A stretch of 64,000 nucleotides of DNA from Paraglaciecola algarum (GTDB lineage Bacteria > Pseudomonadota > Gammaproteobacteria > Enterobacterales > Alteromonadaceae). Under the pieces are notes generated by a model. That model made no database searches. It was not told the origin of the DNA and worked only from the letters and a program-made list of their open reading frames with translations. Made by a program: the position numbers and the translations under genes. Below are positions 26,570 to 35,889 of the stretch, one piece after another. How positions within the stretch are numbered: the first letter of the stretch is position 1; each line of letters begins with the position of its first letter. Location of the stretch: contig NZ_JAKGAS010000001.1 of assembly GCF_021532655.1 (NCBI RefSeq), positions 62,001-126,000 of the forward strand, written 5' to 3'.

Positions 26570-28483
26570 ATGCAAACTAGTATACAAAATAAGTTTACCT
26601 CTACTCTGAGTATCATTTTATTGGCAATTATATTTGTTGCCTTGGTATTTATTAATAACCAATTATTATCGACTGTTCGACTAGACTTAACAGAAAACCA
26701 AGTATATTCGTTGTCTGAAGGCAGTAAACAAGTGATTAAAGAAATTGATGAACCTATCAATTTATATTTTTTCTTTTCTGACAAAGCCTCTAAAAATATG
26801 ACCAGTTTGCGTAATTACGCAAATCGAGTTGAAAGTTTATTAACTGAATATGAAACCCTAGCAGCGGGTAAACTAAAATTGCATGTGCTGGATCCTGAAG
26901 CCTTTTCTGAACAAGAAGATCAAGCCAGTCAGTATGGATTAACAGCTGCGACCATTGGTGCAGCGGGCGAATCTATCTATATGGGACTAGCAGCAACTAA
27001 TTCGTTAGATGAACAACAAACCATAGCTTTTTTTGACCCACAAAAAGAAAGTTTCTTAGAATACGAAATAAGCAAACTTATTCATCAGTTAAGTGAGCCT
27101 GAGCCGGTTAACGTTACTGTGATAACTGACTTGCCCATTACGGGTGGACAAAATCCAATGACAGGCCAGCCAGATCCGGCTTGGACTTTTTTCAGTCAGT
27201 TAGAACAACTGTATGCAGTAGAAAACTTTGCTAATGATATCAGCGCACTGCCAGAAGAAACTGATGTGTTAGTGCTTATTCATCCTCAAAATTATTCTGA
27301 AAACTTGCTATATGAAATTGATCAATATGCATTAAATGGCGGTAAGGTACTAGTCTTTGTTGATCCTCACAATGAATCAGACCAAATGGCAATGATGGCT
27401 GGCGCAATGACAGGCGGTAATACTTCAAATCTAGAAACCTTATTTACCGCTTGGGGGGTAGAGTTCAATCATAAACAGGTGCTGTTAGATGCCATGGCTG
27501 GTCTAGATATTCGTACCCAAACTGGTGGCGTGACCCGACATTTTGGTTTTGTGGGTTTTAATACCGAACAGCTTGACCGAAAAGATATTGTGAGTGCTAA
27601 TTTAGAACTCATCAATGGCGCATCATTTGGTATATTCAACAAAATTAAAACCGCTGGTTCACAGTGGAAACCTATTATTCAATCCAGTGTAAATACAGAT
27701 CTTATGGATGTTGCAACCTATGCACAAACTCGCGATCCTGACGAATTGGCTGCAGCGTATCAAACAAATAATAAAAGTTACGTGTTGGCTGCCAGGTTAA
27801 CCGGTAAAGCGAATAGTTCCTTTGAAGCGCCACCAGAAAACAGTGAAATACAAGGGAGTGGAATAGAAGGGCATACACAATCCACAAACAAGCTAAATGT
27901 GATGCTTGTGGGTGACACGGATATCTTAGCTGATAGATTTTGGGTTCAGCAATCAAACTTTTTTGGTGAAATAATTACTACGCCTTTTGCTAATAACGGC
28001 GACTTCTTTAACAATGCCGTTGAAAACTTGGGTGGTAGTGATGCACTCATTAGTATTCGCAGTAGAGGCACCTTTGCCCGTCCATTTACGAAAGTAGATG
28101 AACTAACGGTAGTGGCAGAGCAAAAGTTCCGAGAACAAGAGCAGTTATTAGAGCAACAGCTTGACGAAACCGAACAACAACTGATGCAATTGCAAGGTCA
28201 ATCAGCACAAGACGGCTCTTTAGTGATATCCCCTGAGCAACAAACCGCTATCGACCAATTTATGCAACAGAGGATCAATATCCGTAAGTCCTTGCGTGAT
28301 GTGCGTCATCAGTTAGACAAAGATATTGAAAGTTTAGGCAATAAGTTAAAGCTAGTGAATATAGCCATAGCGCCGATTGTGTTAATTCTATTGTTAGTCG
28401 TTTTAAGAGCAATATTTAGAACCAAGCCTAAAAAAGTTAAGGCTCTAAAACAGGATGTTGTCAGCAGTGAGCAAGGAGCCTAA
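26570..28483 (+). CDS. GldG-like ABC auxiliary membrane protein
   Basis: A 637-residue protein starting at ATG 26570 (MQTSIQNKFTSTLSI). The open frame reaches further up, into the permease gene. An N-terminal helix (about 11-32) is followed by the GldG opening LDLTENQVYSLSEGSKQVIKEI. A large extracytoplasmic domain of the ABC-type uncharacterised transport family comes next (VLVFVDPHNES, VMLVGDTDILADRFWV), then a Gln-rich coiled coil (about 515-570) and a C-terminal helix (about 595-615). It is thought to couple exporter activity to a periplasmic substrate. Confidence 0.85.
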   Translation: MQTSIQNKFTSTLSIILLAIIFVALVFINNQLLSTVRLDLTENQVYSLSEGSKQVIKEIDEPINLYFFFSDKASKNMTSLRNYANRVESLLTEYETLAAGKLKLHVLDPEAFSEQEDQASQYGLTAATIGAAGESIYMGLAATNSLDEQQTIAFFDPQKESFLEYEISKLIHQLSEPEPVNVTVITDLPITGGQNPMTGQPDPAWTFFSQLEQLYAVENFANDISALPEETDVLVLIHPQNYSENLLYEIDQYALNGGKVLVFVDPHNESDQMAMMAGAMTGGNTSNLETLFTAWGVEFNHKQVLLDAMAGLDIRTQTGGVTRHFGFVGFNTEQLDRKDIVSANLELINGASFGIFNKIKTAGSQWKPIIQSSVNTDLMDVATYAQTRDPDELAAAYQTNNKSYVLAARLTGKANSSFEAPPENSEIQGSGIEGHTQSTNKLNVMLVGDTDILADRFWVQQSNFFGEIITTPFANNGDFFNNAVENLGGSDALISIRSRGTFARPFTKVDELTVVAEQKFREQEQLLEQQLDETEQQLMQLQGQSAQDGSLVISPEQQTAIDQFMQQRINIRKSLRDVRHQLDKDIESLGNKLKLVNIAIAPIVLILLLVVLRAIFRTKPKKVKALKQDVVSSEQGA

Positions 28484-28485
28484 TC

Positions 28486-29505
28486 ATGAATAAACAATTA
28501 ATGGTATTGATTAGCCTAGTTGTGGTGTCTGTCGCTGCGGGTACTTGGTTATTACAAAAACCAAGTACTGATGAATTTGAGACACAATTATTGTTTCAAG
28601 ATTTAAATGCAGTTGCAGAAAATATTGATACAGTAAAAATTGAAAATAGCGCTGGCAGTTTATTAAGCGCTTTTAAATCTGAAGGAGAATGGTTAGCCAA
28701 AGCAGGTTATTCAGATGAAAGTTATCCAGTTGACCAAAGCAAGTTGTCGGATTTAGTTACGACTTTGTTGCAGACAAAAATCATTGAAGCTAAAACCAAG
28801 GTTAAGCGTAAACATCATAGATTGGGGTTACAGGATATTAGTGTAGAAGACAGTGTGGCTCGACTTGTCACTATTCAAGCAGGTAGTCAGTCTTGGCAGG
28901 TATTAGTGGGTAATAGTTTTGATTTAGGTGAAGGGCATTATGTGCGTTTAGTGGATCAAGCTCAAACTTGGCGTCTAGATAAAACTATCGACCTTCCTAT
29001 TGAGCCTTTTGCTTGGTTAACCCATCCAATATTACCCTTTACTGAACAAAATATTTTGGCTGTTTCAAGAGTCGATGGAAGCAGCTGGAGTATGTTCAGA
29101 GATGACTCAAATCAATCATTTTCGTTAACTGAACTGCCTAAAGATAGGGAGTTACAATACCAAGGTATTTTAGATGGTTTTGTCTCCAGTTTAATTGGCT
29201 TAGATTATGAAGAGTTAGTGGCACCTGAAAGCACTTTTGTCGATTCTCTAGAGGTCGTGACTAGGCTAGAGATGACTACTAAAAGGTTTGGTGTAATTAA
29301 TGTGATTGTGAGCCAAGGGAAGGATATTCATTATGCGCACTTTGAATCTGCTGAGAATAATGAATATTGGCAAAACTGGTATTACCAAATATCGAGTTAT
29401 GCAGCGCAGCAACTAAATAAATCAATAGATGATTTTTTAAGCCCGACCGAATCTAATACGGTATCAAAGCCACTAGTTGTTGAAGAAGAGGCGTCTGTAG
29501 AATAA
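28486..29505 (+). CDS. DUF4340 domain protein of the Gld-type ABC operon
   Basis: A 339-residue protein with an N-terminal membrane anchor (about 6-23) and a periplasmic beta-rich body (IDTVKIENSAGSLLSAFKSEG, WRLDKTIDLPIEPFAWL), the DUF4340 pattern. DUF4340 proteins regularly follow GldG-like genes. The gene follows after 2 bp and is the last of the operon. Its molecular role is unknown. Confidence 0.82.
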   Translation: MNKQLMVLISLVVVSVAAGTWLLQKPSTDEFETQLLFQDLNAVAENIDTVKIENSAGSLLSAFKSEGEWLAKAGYSDESYPVDQSKLSDLVTTLLQTKIIEAKTKVKRKHHRLGLQDISVEDSVARLVTIQAGSQSWQVLVGNSFDLGEGHYVRLVDQAQTWRLDKTIDLPIEPFAWLTHPILPFTEQNILAVSRVDGSSWSMFRDDSNQSFSLTELPKDRELQYQGILDGFVSSLIGLDYEELVAPESTFVDSLEVVTRLEMTTKRFGVINVIVSQGKDIHYAHFESAENNEYWQNWYYQISSYAAQQLNKSIDDFLSPTESNTVSKPLVVEEEASVE

Positions 29506-29576
29506 GCCATTTCTTTAGGCTATGCTGATGGTAATTAGGCTTATGCTGGTGGTAAAAACTAATGGGTGGATTGGTA

Positions 29577-30137
29577 TTAAGAGTTGTTTGGTTTGATTAA
29601 CGCTTTTAACTTTTCCACACCCAGCTCCCGGGCCTTTTTAATATTATTTTCAGGAATGTTTTCAGGGTTGGGGTAATGTTGTAAAACCTGCTCCAAACTT
29701 GATTCTCTTAGAATATGTAAAATAGGGTAGGGAGCTCGATTAGTATAATTGGCTGGATCACCCTCTGGTTCTCCATCAAAACAATAATCTGGATGAAAGG
29801 TAGCTAGTTGATAAACTCCAGCGTAACCACCTTGTTCAATGATGCCATTGGCGTAGTCTACTAAATCAAGATAATCATCAAAGCGACTAAAACCTTGGCT
29901 AAATATGAGCAAAGCGGTTTGCAATTCAGAGTGTTGGTCTAAAAAACTAAATTGTTCTATTAACCGCTCTAAACTTTGACCGATATCTTCACTGGCACAC
30001 ACGCAATAATGCACGGTTTCACGCTGCATTTCCTTTTTAGCAAAGGGACAAAAGTTTAAACCAATAATGACTTTGTTGATCCAGCTTTTGACTGAATCAA
30101 TTATTGGCATATCTTCTTCGCTATGCATATAACTCAT
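29577..30137 (-). CDS. DUF1415 family protein
   Basis: A 186-residue cytoplasmic protein, recognised by VIIGLNFCPFAKKE near the N-terminus and by FHPDYCFDGEPEGDPANYTNRAPYP-type residues (about 113-137). This is a conserved proteobacterial family without assigned function. Alternative starts are MSYMHS and, three codons on, MHSEED. Confidence 0.82.
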   Translation of the reverse strand: MSYMHSEEDMPIIDSVKSWINKVIIGLNFCPFAKKEMQRETVHYCVCASEDIGQSLERLIEQFSFLDQHSELQTALLIFSQGFSRFDDYLDLVDYANGIIEQGGYAGVYQLATFHPDYCFDGEPEGDPANYTNRAPYPILHILRESSLEQVLQHYPNPENIPENNIKKARELGVEKLKALIKPNNS

Positions 30138-30204
30138 AACGAAAAAGAGTTATTAAACGAAGAATAATCATCAGAAAACACGCTATAGCATAACAAAGTA
30201 AGTT

Positions 30205-31080
30205 TTATGAATGAAACTTGACGTAAGCTTCTAAGGTGTTTTCGATTAGACTCGCTACTGTCATTGGGCCGACACCGCCTGGCACAGGTGTAATCCAGCC
30301 AGCACGTTGAGATGCTCCGGAAAAATCTACATCGCCACTAAGTGTTCCGTCTTCATTGCGGTTAATACCTACATCGATCACGATTGCTCCTTCTTTAATC
30401 CAATCTCCTGGAATAAAGTTGGCTTTGCCTACTGCCACCACTAGTAAATCAGCTCGAGCCACATGTGCGCGTAAATCTTGTGTGAATTTATGACAACTGG
30501 TTACCGTGCATCCAGCCAGTAATAACTCCATAAACATAGGGCGACCTACAATATTAGATGCGCCAACTATCACTGCATCCATGCCTTTTATAGGTCGTTT
30601 ACTAGATTCAATTAGTGTCATTATACCTTTTGGTGTACAAGGGCGTAACGAAGGTATCCGTTGGGCTAATCTACCAATGTTGTACGGGTGAAAACCATCT
30701 ACATCTTTATGGGGATTAATCCGCTCTAAAATTTGTTCTTTGTCCAAACCTGCCGGTAAAGGTAGCTGCACCAATATGCCGTCAATGCTTTGATCTGAAT
30801 TGAGTTGATCTATGATATCTAGCAATGCTTGTTGTGTAGTGTCTGCTGGCAAGTCAAAAGACTTTGAAATAAAGCCAACTTCTTCACAGGCTTTACGTTT
30901 TTTATTCACATATACTTGTGAAGCAGCATCACTACCCACCAAAACGACGGCTAGGCCGGGTGCTCTTTTTCCAGACGAAAGAATTGCATCAACTTGAGTG
31001 GCAACATTTTCACGTATTTGTTTGGCGACTAAAACACCATCGATTATTTGTGCAGTTGTTGATTCTGGCATGGATATCAT
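30205..31080 (-). CDS. folD: Bifunctional methylene-THF dehydrogenase/cyclohydrolase FolD
   Basis: A 291-residue enzyme of one-carbon metabolism that interconverts 5,10-methylene-, methenyl- and 10-formyl-tetrahydrofolate. Visible are [20 protein letters not shown] with the catalytic Lys, [20 protein letters not shown], the NADP loop [10 protein letters not shown], and [15 protein letters not shown]. The start could be MISMPES (31080) or MPES (31071); neither has a clear ribosome site. Confidence 0.96.
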   Translation of the reverse strand: MISMPESTTAQIIDGVLVAKQIRENVATQVDAILSSGKRAPGLAVVLVGSDAASQVYVNKKRKACEEVGFISKSFDLPADTTQQALLDIIDQLNSDQSIDGILVQLPLPAGLDKEQILERINPHKDVDGFHPYNIGRLAQRIPSLRPCTPKGIMTLIESSKRPIKGMDAVIVGASNIVGRPMFMELLLAGCTVTSCHKFTQDLRAHVARADLLVVAVGKANFIPGDWIKEGAIVIDVGINRNEDGTLSGDVDFSGASQRAGWITPVPGGVGPMTVASLIENTLEAYVKFHS

Positions 31081-31186
31081 AAATAAGATTGTTAATTACC
31101 ACTATTGTCCCATATTGCACCTAGCTATCGCAATTCAGATTATATAAAAAGCTGATATACCATAATAATTCTTAAGCCAATTCATT

Positions 31187-31482
31187 ATACCAATCTACCT
31201 TAATATGTAATTACTCAGAATGCATCCAGCGGATTTTGATTAAGGCGTCGCTGTGCAGTAATGGTTGTTCCCTTTCAAATAGCGAGAACCAGCTCTTTTT
31301 AAAAAGATAGGCGCAAAACCCGCTGGGGCATTCCTTTCAGGCGAGTTTTAAAAGAGCTTACTCTGTGTTGCATGACTTCGAAAGAGCACTAGGTGATTTT
31401 AATAAAAAGCTATCAATCATGCGCCTTGATTAAGTTCTTTTAAACTCTCGCTGAGTGACTACATATTAAGGTAGATTGGTAT
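31187..31482. mobile_element. MITE-like element with 32-bp terminal inverted repeats
   Basis: The left end 31187-31218 and right end 31451-31482 are complementary with two mismatches in 32; the tips read ATACCAATCTACC and GGTAGATTGGTAT. The 296-bp element has no gene. Its interior has further partial symmetry (e.g. TCTTTTTAAAAAGA near 31294-31307). TA flanks the CCAATC tips on each side, fitting TA-targeted insertion, but I cannot prove a target duplication. It occupies most of the 451-bp gap between folD and the next gene. Confidence 0.7.
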
Positions 31483-31531
31483 TACTTAATGTTATAACGT
31501 AGATAATTAAATAGTTAAGGACGAGTAATAA

Positions 31532-31792
31532 ATGAAAAAAATACCAAATGAAACACAACTATTAAAAAAAGCCTTGGTGGTTGGCGAGGCCTATGCAAAA
31601 AACCGAGGATTTAAAACATTCTCTGCTTCAGATGCATCTAAACATAAAGTGGAATGTATCTACCGATTATTAGTGAATGATAAATTAATCACACCATTAC
31701 CGGCTGATGGAGAAGATTTATTGAGCATGAAACATAAACTTGCAGTTTGGTTAAGAAATAAATTGCCAAAAGATCATGAATTGTTGAGATAG
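31532..31792 (+). CDS. DUF5062-type small protein
   Basis: An 86-residue cytoplasmic, lysine-rich helical protein (ETQLLKKALVVGEAYAKNRG, CIYRLLVNDKLITPLP, MKHKLAVWLRNKLPKDHELL). It resembles the short gammaproteobacterial DUF5062 family by memory of its Vibrio members. No function is known. A ribosome site AAGGA lies 9-10 bp before the ATG. Confidence 0.7.
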   Translation: MKKIPNETQLLKKALVVGEAYAKNRGFKTFSASDASKHKVECIYRLLVNDKLITPLPADGEDLLSMKHKLAVWLRNKLPKDHELLR

Positions 31793-31890
31793 CGTTAAGT
31801 CAAAAACTGTCTTATTTTTGTGCGGTCTGGGGTAAATATGTACATTTTGTATTGATTTTGAGCAAACAGAATTTTTTTTCAAAAAAGTAT

Positions 31891-31919
31891 TTGACGAGGT
31901 GGGGGGGCGACTGTAATAT
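31891..31919 (+). promoter_or_regulatory. Sigma-70 promoter of the tRNA operon
   Basis: TTGACG at 31891-31896, a 17-bp spacer and TAATAT at 31914-31919 make a near-consensus promoter. The spacer contains seven G in a row. A G/C-rich discriminator (GCGCCTCC) follows the -10, a feature of stringently controlled stable-RNA promoters. The first tRNA starts 44 bp later. Confidence 0.82.
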
Positions 31920-31962
31920 GCGCCTCCTCGAAACGAGATAGAGAAAACGTTTCGGGTTAAGT

Positions 31963-32039
31963 CGGTGAGTAGCGCAGCTTGGTAGCGCACTTGGTTTGGG
32001 TCCAAGGGGTCGTAGGTTCGAATCCTATCTCACCGACCA
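31963..32039 (+). tRNA. tRNA-Pro (TGG)
   Basis: A 77-nt cloverleaf. Acceptor CGGTGAG pairs with CTCACCG, and the anticodon stem CTTGG/CCAAG holds loop TTTGGGT with anticodon TGG. The T arm has TTCGAAT. CCA is encoded. First of four tRNAs in one transcript. Confidence 0.97.
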
Positions 32040-32059
32040 TTTTCTCAACTAACACCTTA

Positions 32060-32136
<77 letters not shown>

Positions 32137-32202
32137 TTTAGTTTAATTTACTTAAGCCATGGTGTGAACAAAGGATGAGAAAGTTAACTGCAGGTTTACT
32201 GT

Positions 32203-32279
32203 GGTGAGCGTAGCTCAGTTGGTAGAGCCCCGGATTGTGATTCCGGTTGTCGTGGGTTCGAGCCCCATCGTTCACCCCA
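32203..32279 (+). tRNA. tRNA-His (GTG)
   Basis: Acceptor GTGAGCG pairs with CGTTCAC. The extra G at 32203 (position -1) pairs with the discriminator C, the hallmark of tRNA-His. Anticodon stem CCGGA/TCCGG holds TTGTGAT with anticodon GTG. CCA is encoded. Confidence 0.97.
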
Positions 32280-32282
32280 CTC

Positions 32283-32367
32283 GCGGGAGTGGTGGAATTG
32301 GTAGACACGCTGGATTTAGGTTCCAGTGCTTCACGGCGTGAGAGTTCGAGTCTCTCCTTCCGCACCA
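32283..32367 (+). tRNA. tRNA-Leu (TAG)
   Basis: An 85-nt class II tRNA with a long variable arm. Acceptor GCGGGAG pairs with CTTCCGC (one G-T pair), and anticodon stem CTGGA/TCCAG holds loop TTTAGGT with anticodon TAG. CCA is encoded. It starts 3 bp after tRNA-His and is the last tRNA of the set; a T-rich tract follows. Confidence 0.97.
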
Positions 32368-32387
32368 TTATTTATTTTTCTTTTTTA

Positions 32388-33050
32388 CAAGCATTCACTA
32401 CGTTCACTATGCGCTGTGCTTATTTATGTGCGTTGCACACAGAGCATTCGCTTTGCTCACAAAGCTAGAAGCATTCACTTCGTTCACCGTCATCCATGAC
32501 GTTTTTGATACAACATCCTTGTTGCACCAGTTACTTTTAAAAAGACTCAAAAGTAACCAAAAGGTCATTTGCTCCACAAACTTCTCTGAACTAAAAACAC
32601 TTACCCTTAAATGTCGAAACGGGCATAAGTCGCTTCCATGCTATAAAAGATGCCCTTGTCCAAATGTCCCTATTTGGACATTCGACAAGGATAAGCCTTT
32701 TTAGGAGAGGTTTTAGTCGCGGGATAATCAAAAGCATGTGCTTTGCACATAGAGCATTCACTTCGTTCACCGTCATCCATGACGTTTTTTCAAACAGCAT
32801 CCATGCTGCTCGATTTACTTTTTGCCAACAGCAGCCAAAAGTAAACAAAAAATGCCGCGCTCCAACAATGCTCTTTATCTAATTTAGTAATGAATTAAGC
32901 AGGCCGGCTTGAGACGTTCCCGACGTCCCAAGCCTCAATTGGCTATCCATGCCAATTGACCTACTGAATTCATAACAAAATCAGCGAACCTTGAGTTGCG
33001 GGTAAGTCAAAAGCATGTGCTACGCACACAAAACATCACTTCGCTCATAA
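32388..33050. repeat. Hairpin-dense non-coding arm, left side
   Basis: The 820 bp after the tRNAs hold no credible gene. They are packed with short perfect hairpins: ATGTGC/GCACAT (32744), CGTCA/TGACG, CAGCAT/ATGCTG (32795), GTTACTTTT/AAAAGTAAC (32530-32557), TTTACTTTT/AAAAGTAAA (32814-32845), and GACGT/ACGTC near 32912. The word ATTCACTTCGTTCAC occurs at 32473 and 32756, and once with one change at 32393. Short open frames here change phase with the repeats and look spurious. Confidence 0.7.
32470..32789. repeat. 37-bp direct repeat pair
   Basis: Positions 32470-32506 and 32753-32789 are identical over 37 bases, running from AGCATTCACTTCG to CCATGACGTTTTT. Each copy contains the ATTCACTTCGTTCAC word followed by the hairpin CGTCATCCATGACG. 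The spacing is 283 bp. Confidence 0.85.
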
Positions 33051-33187
33051 AGAATGGTTGCGCTAAAACTAAATAATTTATCGAAGCTATATTTCGTTGT
33101 TTCAGCAGTCTTTTAGCTGGAATCCATGTTTGAAATAAACAAGGCTGATGTCCTATTAATTGATACGAAGGAGACCGGGATAATTCC

Positions 33188-33577
33188 CTATTCGCATATA
33201 GCGGCAAAATAATAAAGTACGAGTTTAATATTTTGTTCTTTAGAAGGATCTGCATCAATGTAAAGCTCTCCTTCATAAACATCATCACAGAAAGGATCTG
33301 CAGTTGGCACATATGTAACTGCAAAAATGGTAATGCCTCCAACTAGTCCTTCTGGTAATTCCCAACGTGTACAAACACCGTCGCACTCTAGTTTTATTCT
33401 TGTCTCTGGTTCTAAAATAGCCGAGTATGAAAAGTTTTCTACTGCAAATAACTCCCCATCTTGATTTTGAGTTGAAATAATTAAGCGATTGTTTTTTTCT
33501 TGGTCAGTATCAGATGAGCTCCCCCCAATACAAGCACTAATCAGTATCGTAATTAGCATTAATAATCCATATTTCAT
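33188..33577 (-). CDS. Small predicted lipoprotein
   Basis: A 129-residue protein with a lipoprotein signal (MKYGLLMLITILISAC, lipidated C16) and a mature part with three further pairs of cysteines or acidic clusters (ECDGVCTRWELPEG, DPFCDDVYEGELYIDADPS, YYFAAICE). I do not recognise the family. It sits alone between two arms of repeats. The clean lipobox and an AAGGAAA ribosome site 6-8 bp before the ATG argue that it is real. Confidence 0.65.
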   Translation of the reverse strand: MKYGLLMLITILISACIGGSSSDTDQEKNNRLIISTQNQDGELFAVENFSYSAILEPETRIKLECDGVCTRWELPEGLVGGITIFAVTYVPTADPFCDDVYEGELYIDADPSKEQNIKLVLYYFAAICE

Positions 33578-34488
33578 GTAATTTCCTTTGTACTTAGCTG
33601 TATATCGAGGTTAATACATGCTCACTTTATTTTTACATAAATCAAAAATTGAAATAGTACGGTAAGCTTATTTGGCGAAAATGGGATGCTATCAGCATAA
33701 ATAACAACAAACAACTGCATTTAACGAAGGGTAATTTGGGGAACCGTTAGGGTCAGTGTTATTGATATTGTGAGTTAGAAGCTAATTAATATGTTCTGTC
33801 AGTTATATCGAGACTCCCATCTTTATTTTGTCAGCGAAGCCATGCTTTTGATTTTCTCGCGACTACAAATTCCCCATCTAATCATTGGCTTGTTGAGTGG
33901 CCGAGCAAGGACGCTCGGACAAGGCAATCTTTTATAGCTGGGAGCGGCTTATTGCCGTCTCAACATCAAAGCCAGTTATTTTATGGAACAGGGATTTGTT
34001 TATCGCACGGCTTCTTTTGCTTACTTTTCTTAGCTGTTGAAGAAAAGTCAGTTGGACGAAATGGATTTCGTTTGAAAAAAGCCATGGATGGCGTGAACGA
34101 AGTGAATTCTTGGTAGGCGAAGCCTATGCCTTTTGAGTGAACGAAGTGAATAAAAGTAAGCGCAGCGCATAAAATGACGAAGTCATGGCGTGGTTCACGA
34201 AGTGAATACTGGGTAGGTGAAGCCTATGCTTTTCCATCTATTTATAAATCAATATTACATTGATTATTTTTATATCAATATTTTCGGGGTTTGGTCTCGA
34301 CTTGCGTTAGTGCTATCGCTATACTACTGCGTCTTTTTATCAGGCTAATCTGGAATAGTGTTTTTAAACATTATCATTTTCAGGTTTTTCGGTCGTATTA
34401 AAGGTTTCCAAAATATTTTGATATACGCCGTGAAGTCTACTAGTAATCATAAAATAAGCGCATGAATGCGCACAGTTGAGGTAGAAAA
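33578..34488. repeat. Gene-free stretch with right-hand hairpin-dense arm
   Basis: 911 bp without a credible gene. Hairpins include CCGAGC/GCTCGG (33901-33918). At 34093-34225 there is a tight run of GAA-loop mini-hairpins: AGGCGAAGCCT (34115), ATGACGAAGTCAT (34174), TTCACGAAGTGAA (34194) and AGGTGAAGCCT (34215). The word GTGAACGAAGTGAAT occurs at 34093 and 34137. It is the exact complement of the word in the left arm, so the two arms face each other. The tig promoter must lie near 34380-34470. Confidence 0.7.
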
Positions 34489-35799
34489 ATGCAAGTTTCC
34501 GTTGAGACGCCTACAGGTTTAGAACGCCGTCTTACTATTACCGTTCCTGCAGCGTCGGTTGACACAGCAGTTAAGTCTCGTTTACAGCAATTAGCTAAAA
34601 CTCAGAGAATCAATGGTTTCCGTCCTGGTAAAGTGCCAGTTAACGTGATCAAAAAACGTTATGGCCAAGCTGTTCGTCAGGAAATAGCTGGTGAAGTGAT
34701 GCAACAGAATTTCTACCAAGCTATCACTCAAGAAAAAATTACTCCAGCGGGTATGCCTTCTTTTGAGATGAAAACTGATGAAGACGGAAAGGATTTAGAA
34801 TTCGTTGCTATTTTTAACGTGTACCCAGACGTTGAAGTAAAAGATATAGAAAAAATTAAGATTGAAAAACCAGTTGTTGAAATCTCTGATAAAGATTTAA
34901 GCAACATGATGGATACTCTACGTAAGCAGCACGCTACTTATAAAGAAGTAAAACGTAAAATCAAAAAAGACGACAAAGTCACAATGGATTTTGTTGGCAC
35001 CATTGATGGTGAAGAGTTTGAAGGCGGAAAAGCTGAAGATTTCGTTTTAGAAGTGGGACAAAATAAAATGATCCCTGGTTTTGAAAAGCCAATTATTGGT
35101 GCCAAAACTGGCGAAGAAGTGGTTTCTGACGTGACTTTCCCAGAAGATTATCATGCTGAAGCTCTTAAGGGTAAAGATGCTCAATTTACCATTACTATCA
35201 AAAAGACTGAGGGTTTAAACCTACCTAAAGTTGACGAAGAGTTTGCTAAATTGTTCGGTATTGAAGACGGTGACATTGAAGCCTTAAATGCTGAAGTGCG
35301 CAAAAATATGCAACGTGAACTTGATCAAACTTTGAAAGCTTCAGTAAAAGAGCAAGTCATTGCTGGTTTACTAGAAAATAATCAAATCGATTTACCAAAA
35401 GCTTTGGTTGAGCAAGAAATTAATGTTTTACGTGATCAGGCTAAACAACGCTTTGCTCAACAGCAAGGTGGTAAAGTGGATAATATGCCTGAGTTACCAG
35501 CAGATTTGTTTGAAGAAAATGCACGTAAACGCGTAAGCATTGGCTTGTTATTAGGTGAAGTAATCAAGACTAACGAATTAAAAGTGGATACTGCTAAAGT
35601 TGATGCGTTAATTGAGACTGCTGCTTCAGCTTATGAAGATCCTCAAGAAGTGATCGAATATTACAAGTCAAATGACGAATTAACCCAGCAAATGAATAAT
35701 GTTGCTTTAGAAGAACAAGCAGTAGAAGTGTTGCTTGAACAAGCTAAAGTAAAAGAAGTTAAGAAGAAATTTGACGATATCATGAACAAACAGGCTTAA
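34489..35799 (+). CDS. tig: Trigger factor
   Basis: A 436-residue ribosome-bound chaperone and prolyl isomerase. The N-terminal ribosome-binding domain has [18 protein letters not shown]. The FKBP domain (about 150-245) has [14 protein letters not shown] and [15 protein letters not shown] long helical C-terminal chaperone domain follows. It heads the tig-clpP-clpX-lon order standard in gammaproteobacteria. Confidence 0.98.
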   Translation: MQVSVETPTGLERRLTITVPAASVDTAVKSRLQQLAKTQRINGFRPGKVPVNVIKKRYGQAVRQEIAGEVMQQNFYQAITQEKITPAGMPSFEMKTDEDGKDLEFVAIFNVYPDVEVKDIEKIKIEKPVVEISDKDLSNMMDTLRKQHATYKEVKRKIKKDDKVTMDFVGTIDGEEFEGGKAEDFVLEVGQNKMIPGFEKPIIGAKTGEEVVSDVTFPEDYHAEALKGKDAQFTITIKKTEGLNLPKVDEEFAKLFGIEDGDIEALNAEVRKNMQRELDQTLKASVKEQVIAGLLENNQIDLPKALVEQEINVLRDQAKQRFAQQQGGKVDNMPELPADLFEENARKRVSIGLLLGEVIKTNELKVDTAKVDALIETAASAYEDPQEVIEYYKSNDELTQQMNNVALEEQAVEVLLEQAKVKEVKKKFDDIMNKQA

Positions 35800-35841
35800 T
35801 TTGCCTTTTGTTAATTGACTTAACTAGTCTGCAACTGCTTA

Positions 35842-35869
35842 AATGCTCGGTATCTACCGAGCATTTTTA
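35842..35869 (+). terminator. Terminator after tig
   Basis: An 11-bp perfect stem (AATGCTCGGTA, 35842-35852, with 35855-35865) has a 2-base spacer and a following T tract. It lies 43 bp after the tig stop and 20 bp before clpP, so clpP probably depends on readthrough or a promoter close by. Confidence 0.8.
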
Positions 35870-35889
35870 TTTGTGAAGAAATTATATTT

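Noticed and set aside
32247..32882. Several 70-92 codon open frames after the tRNAs
   Set aside because: They run through tRNA genes or repeated hairpin words, change frame between repeat copies and have no ribosome sites or recognisable protein features.
32388..34230. CRISPR array
   Set aside because: The repeats are short, irregularly spaced and in both orientations, with no constant-length spacers and no cas genes.
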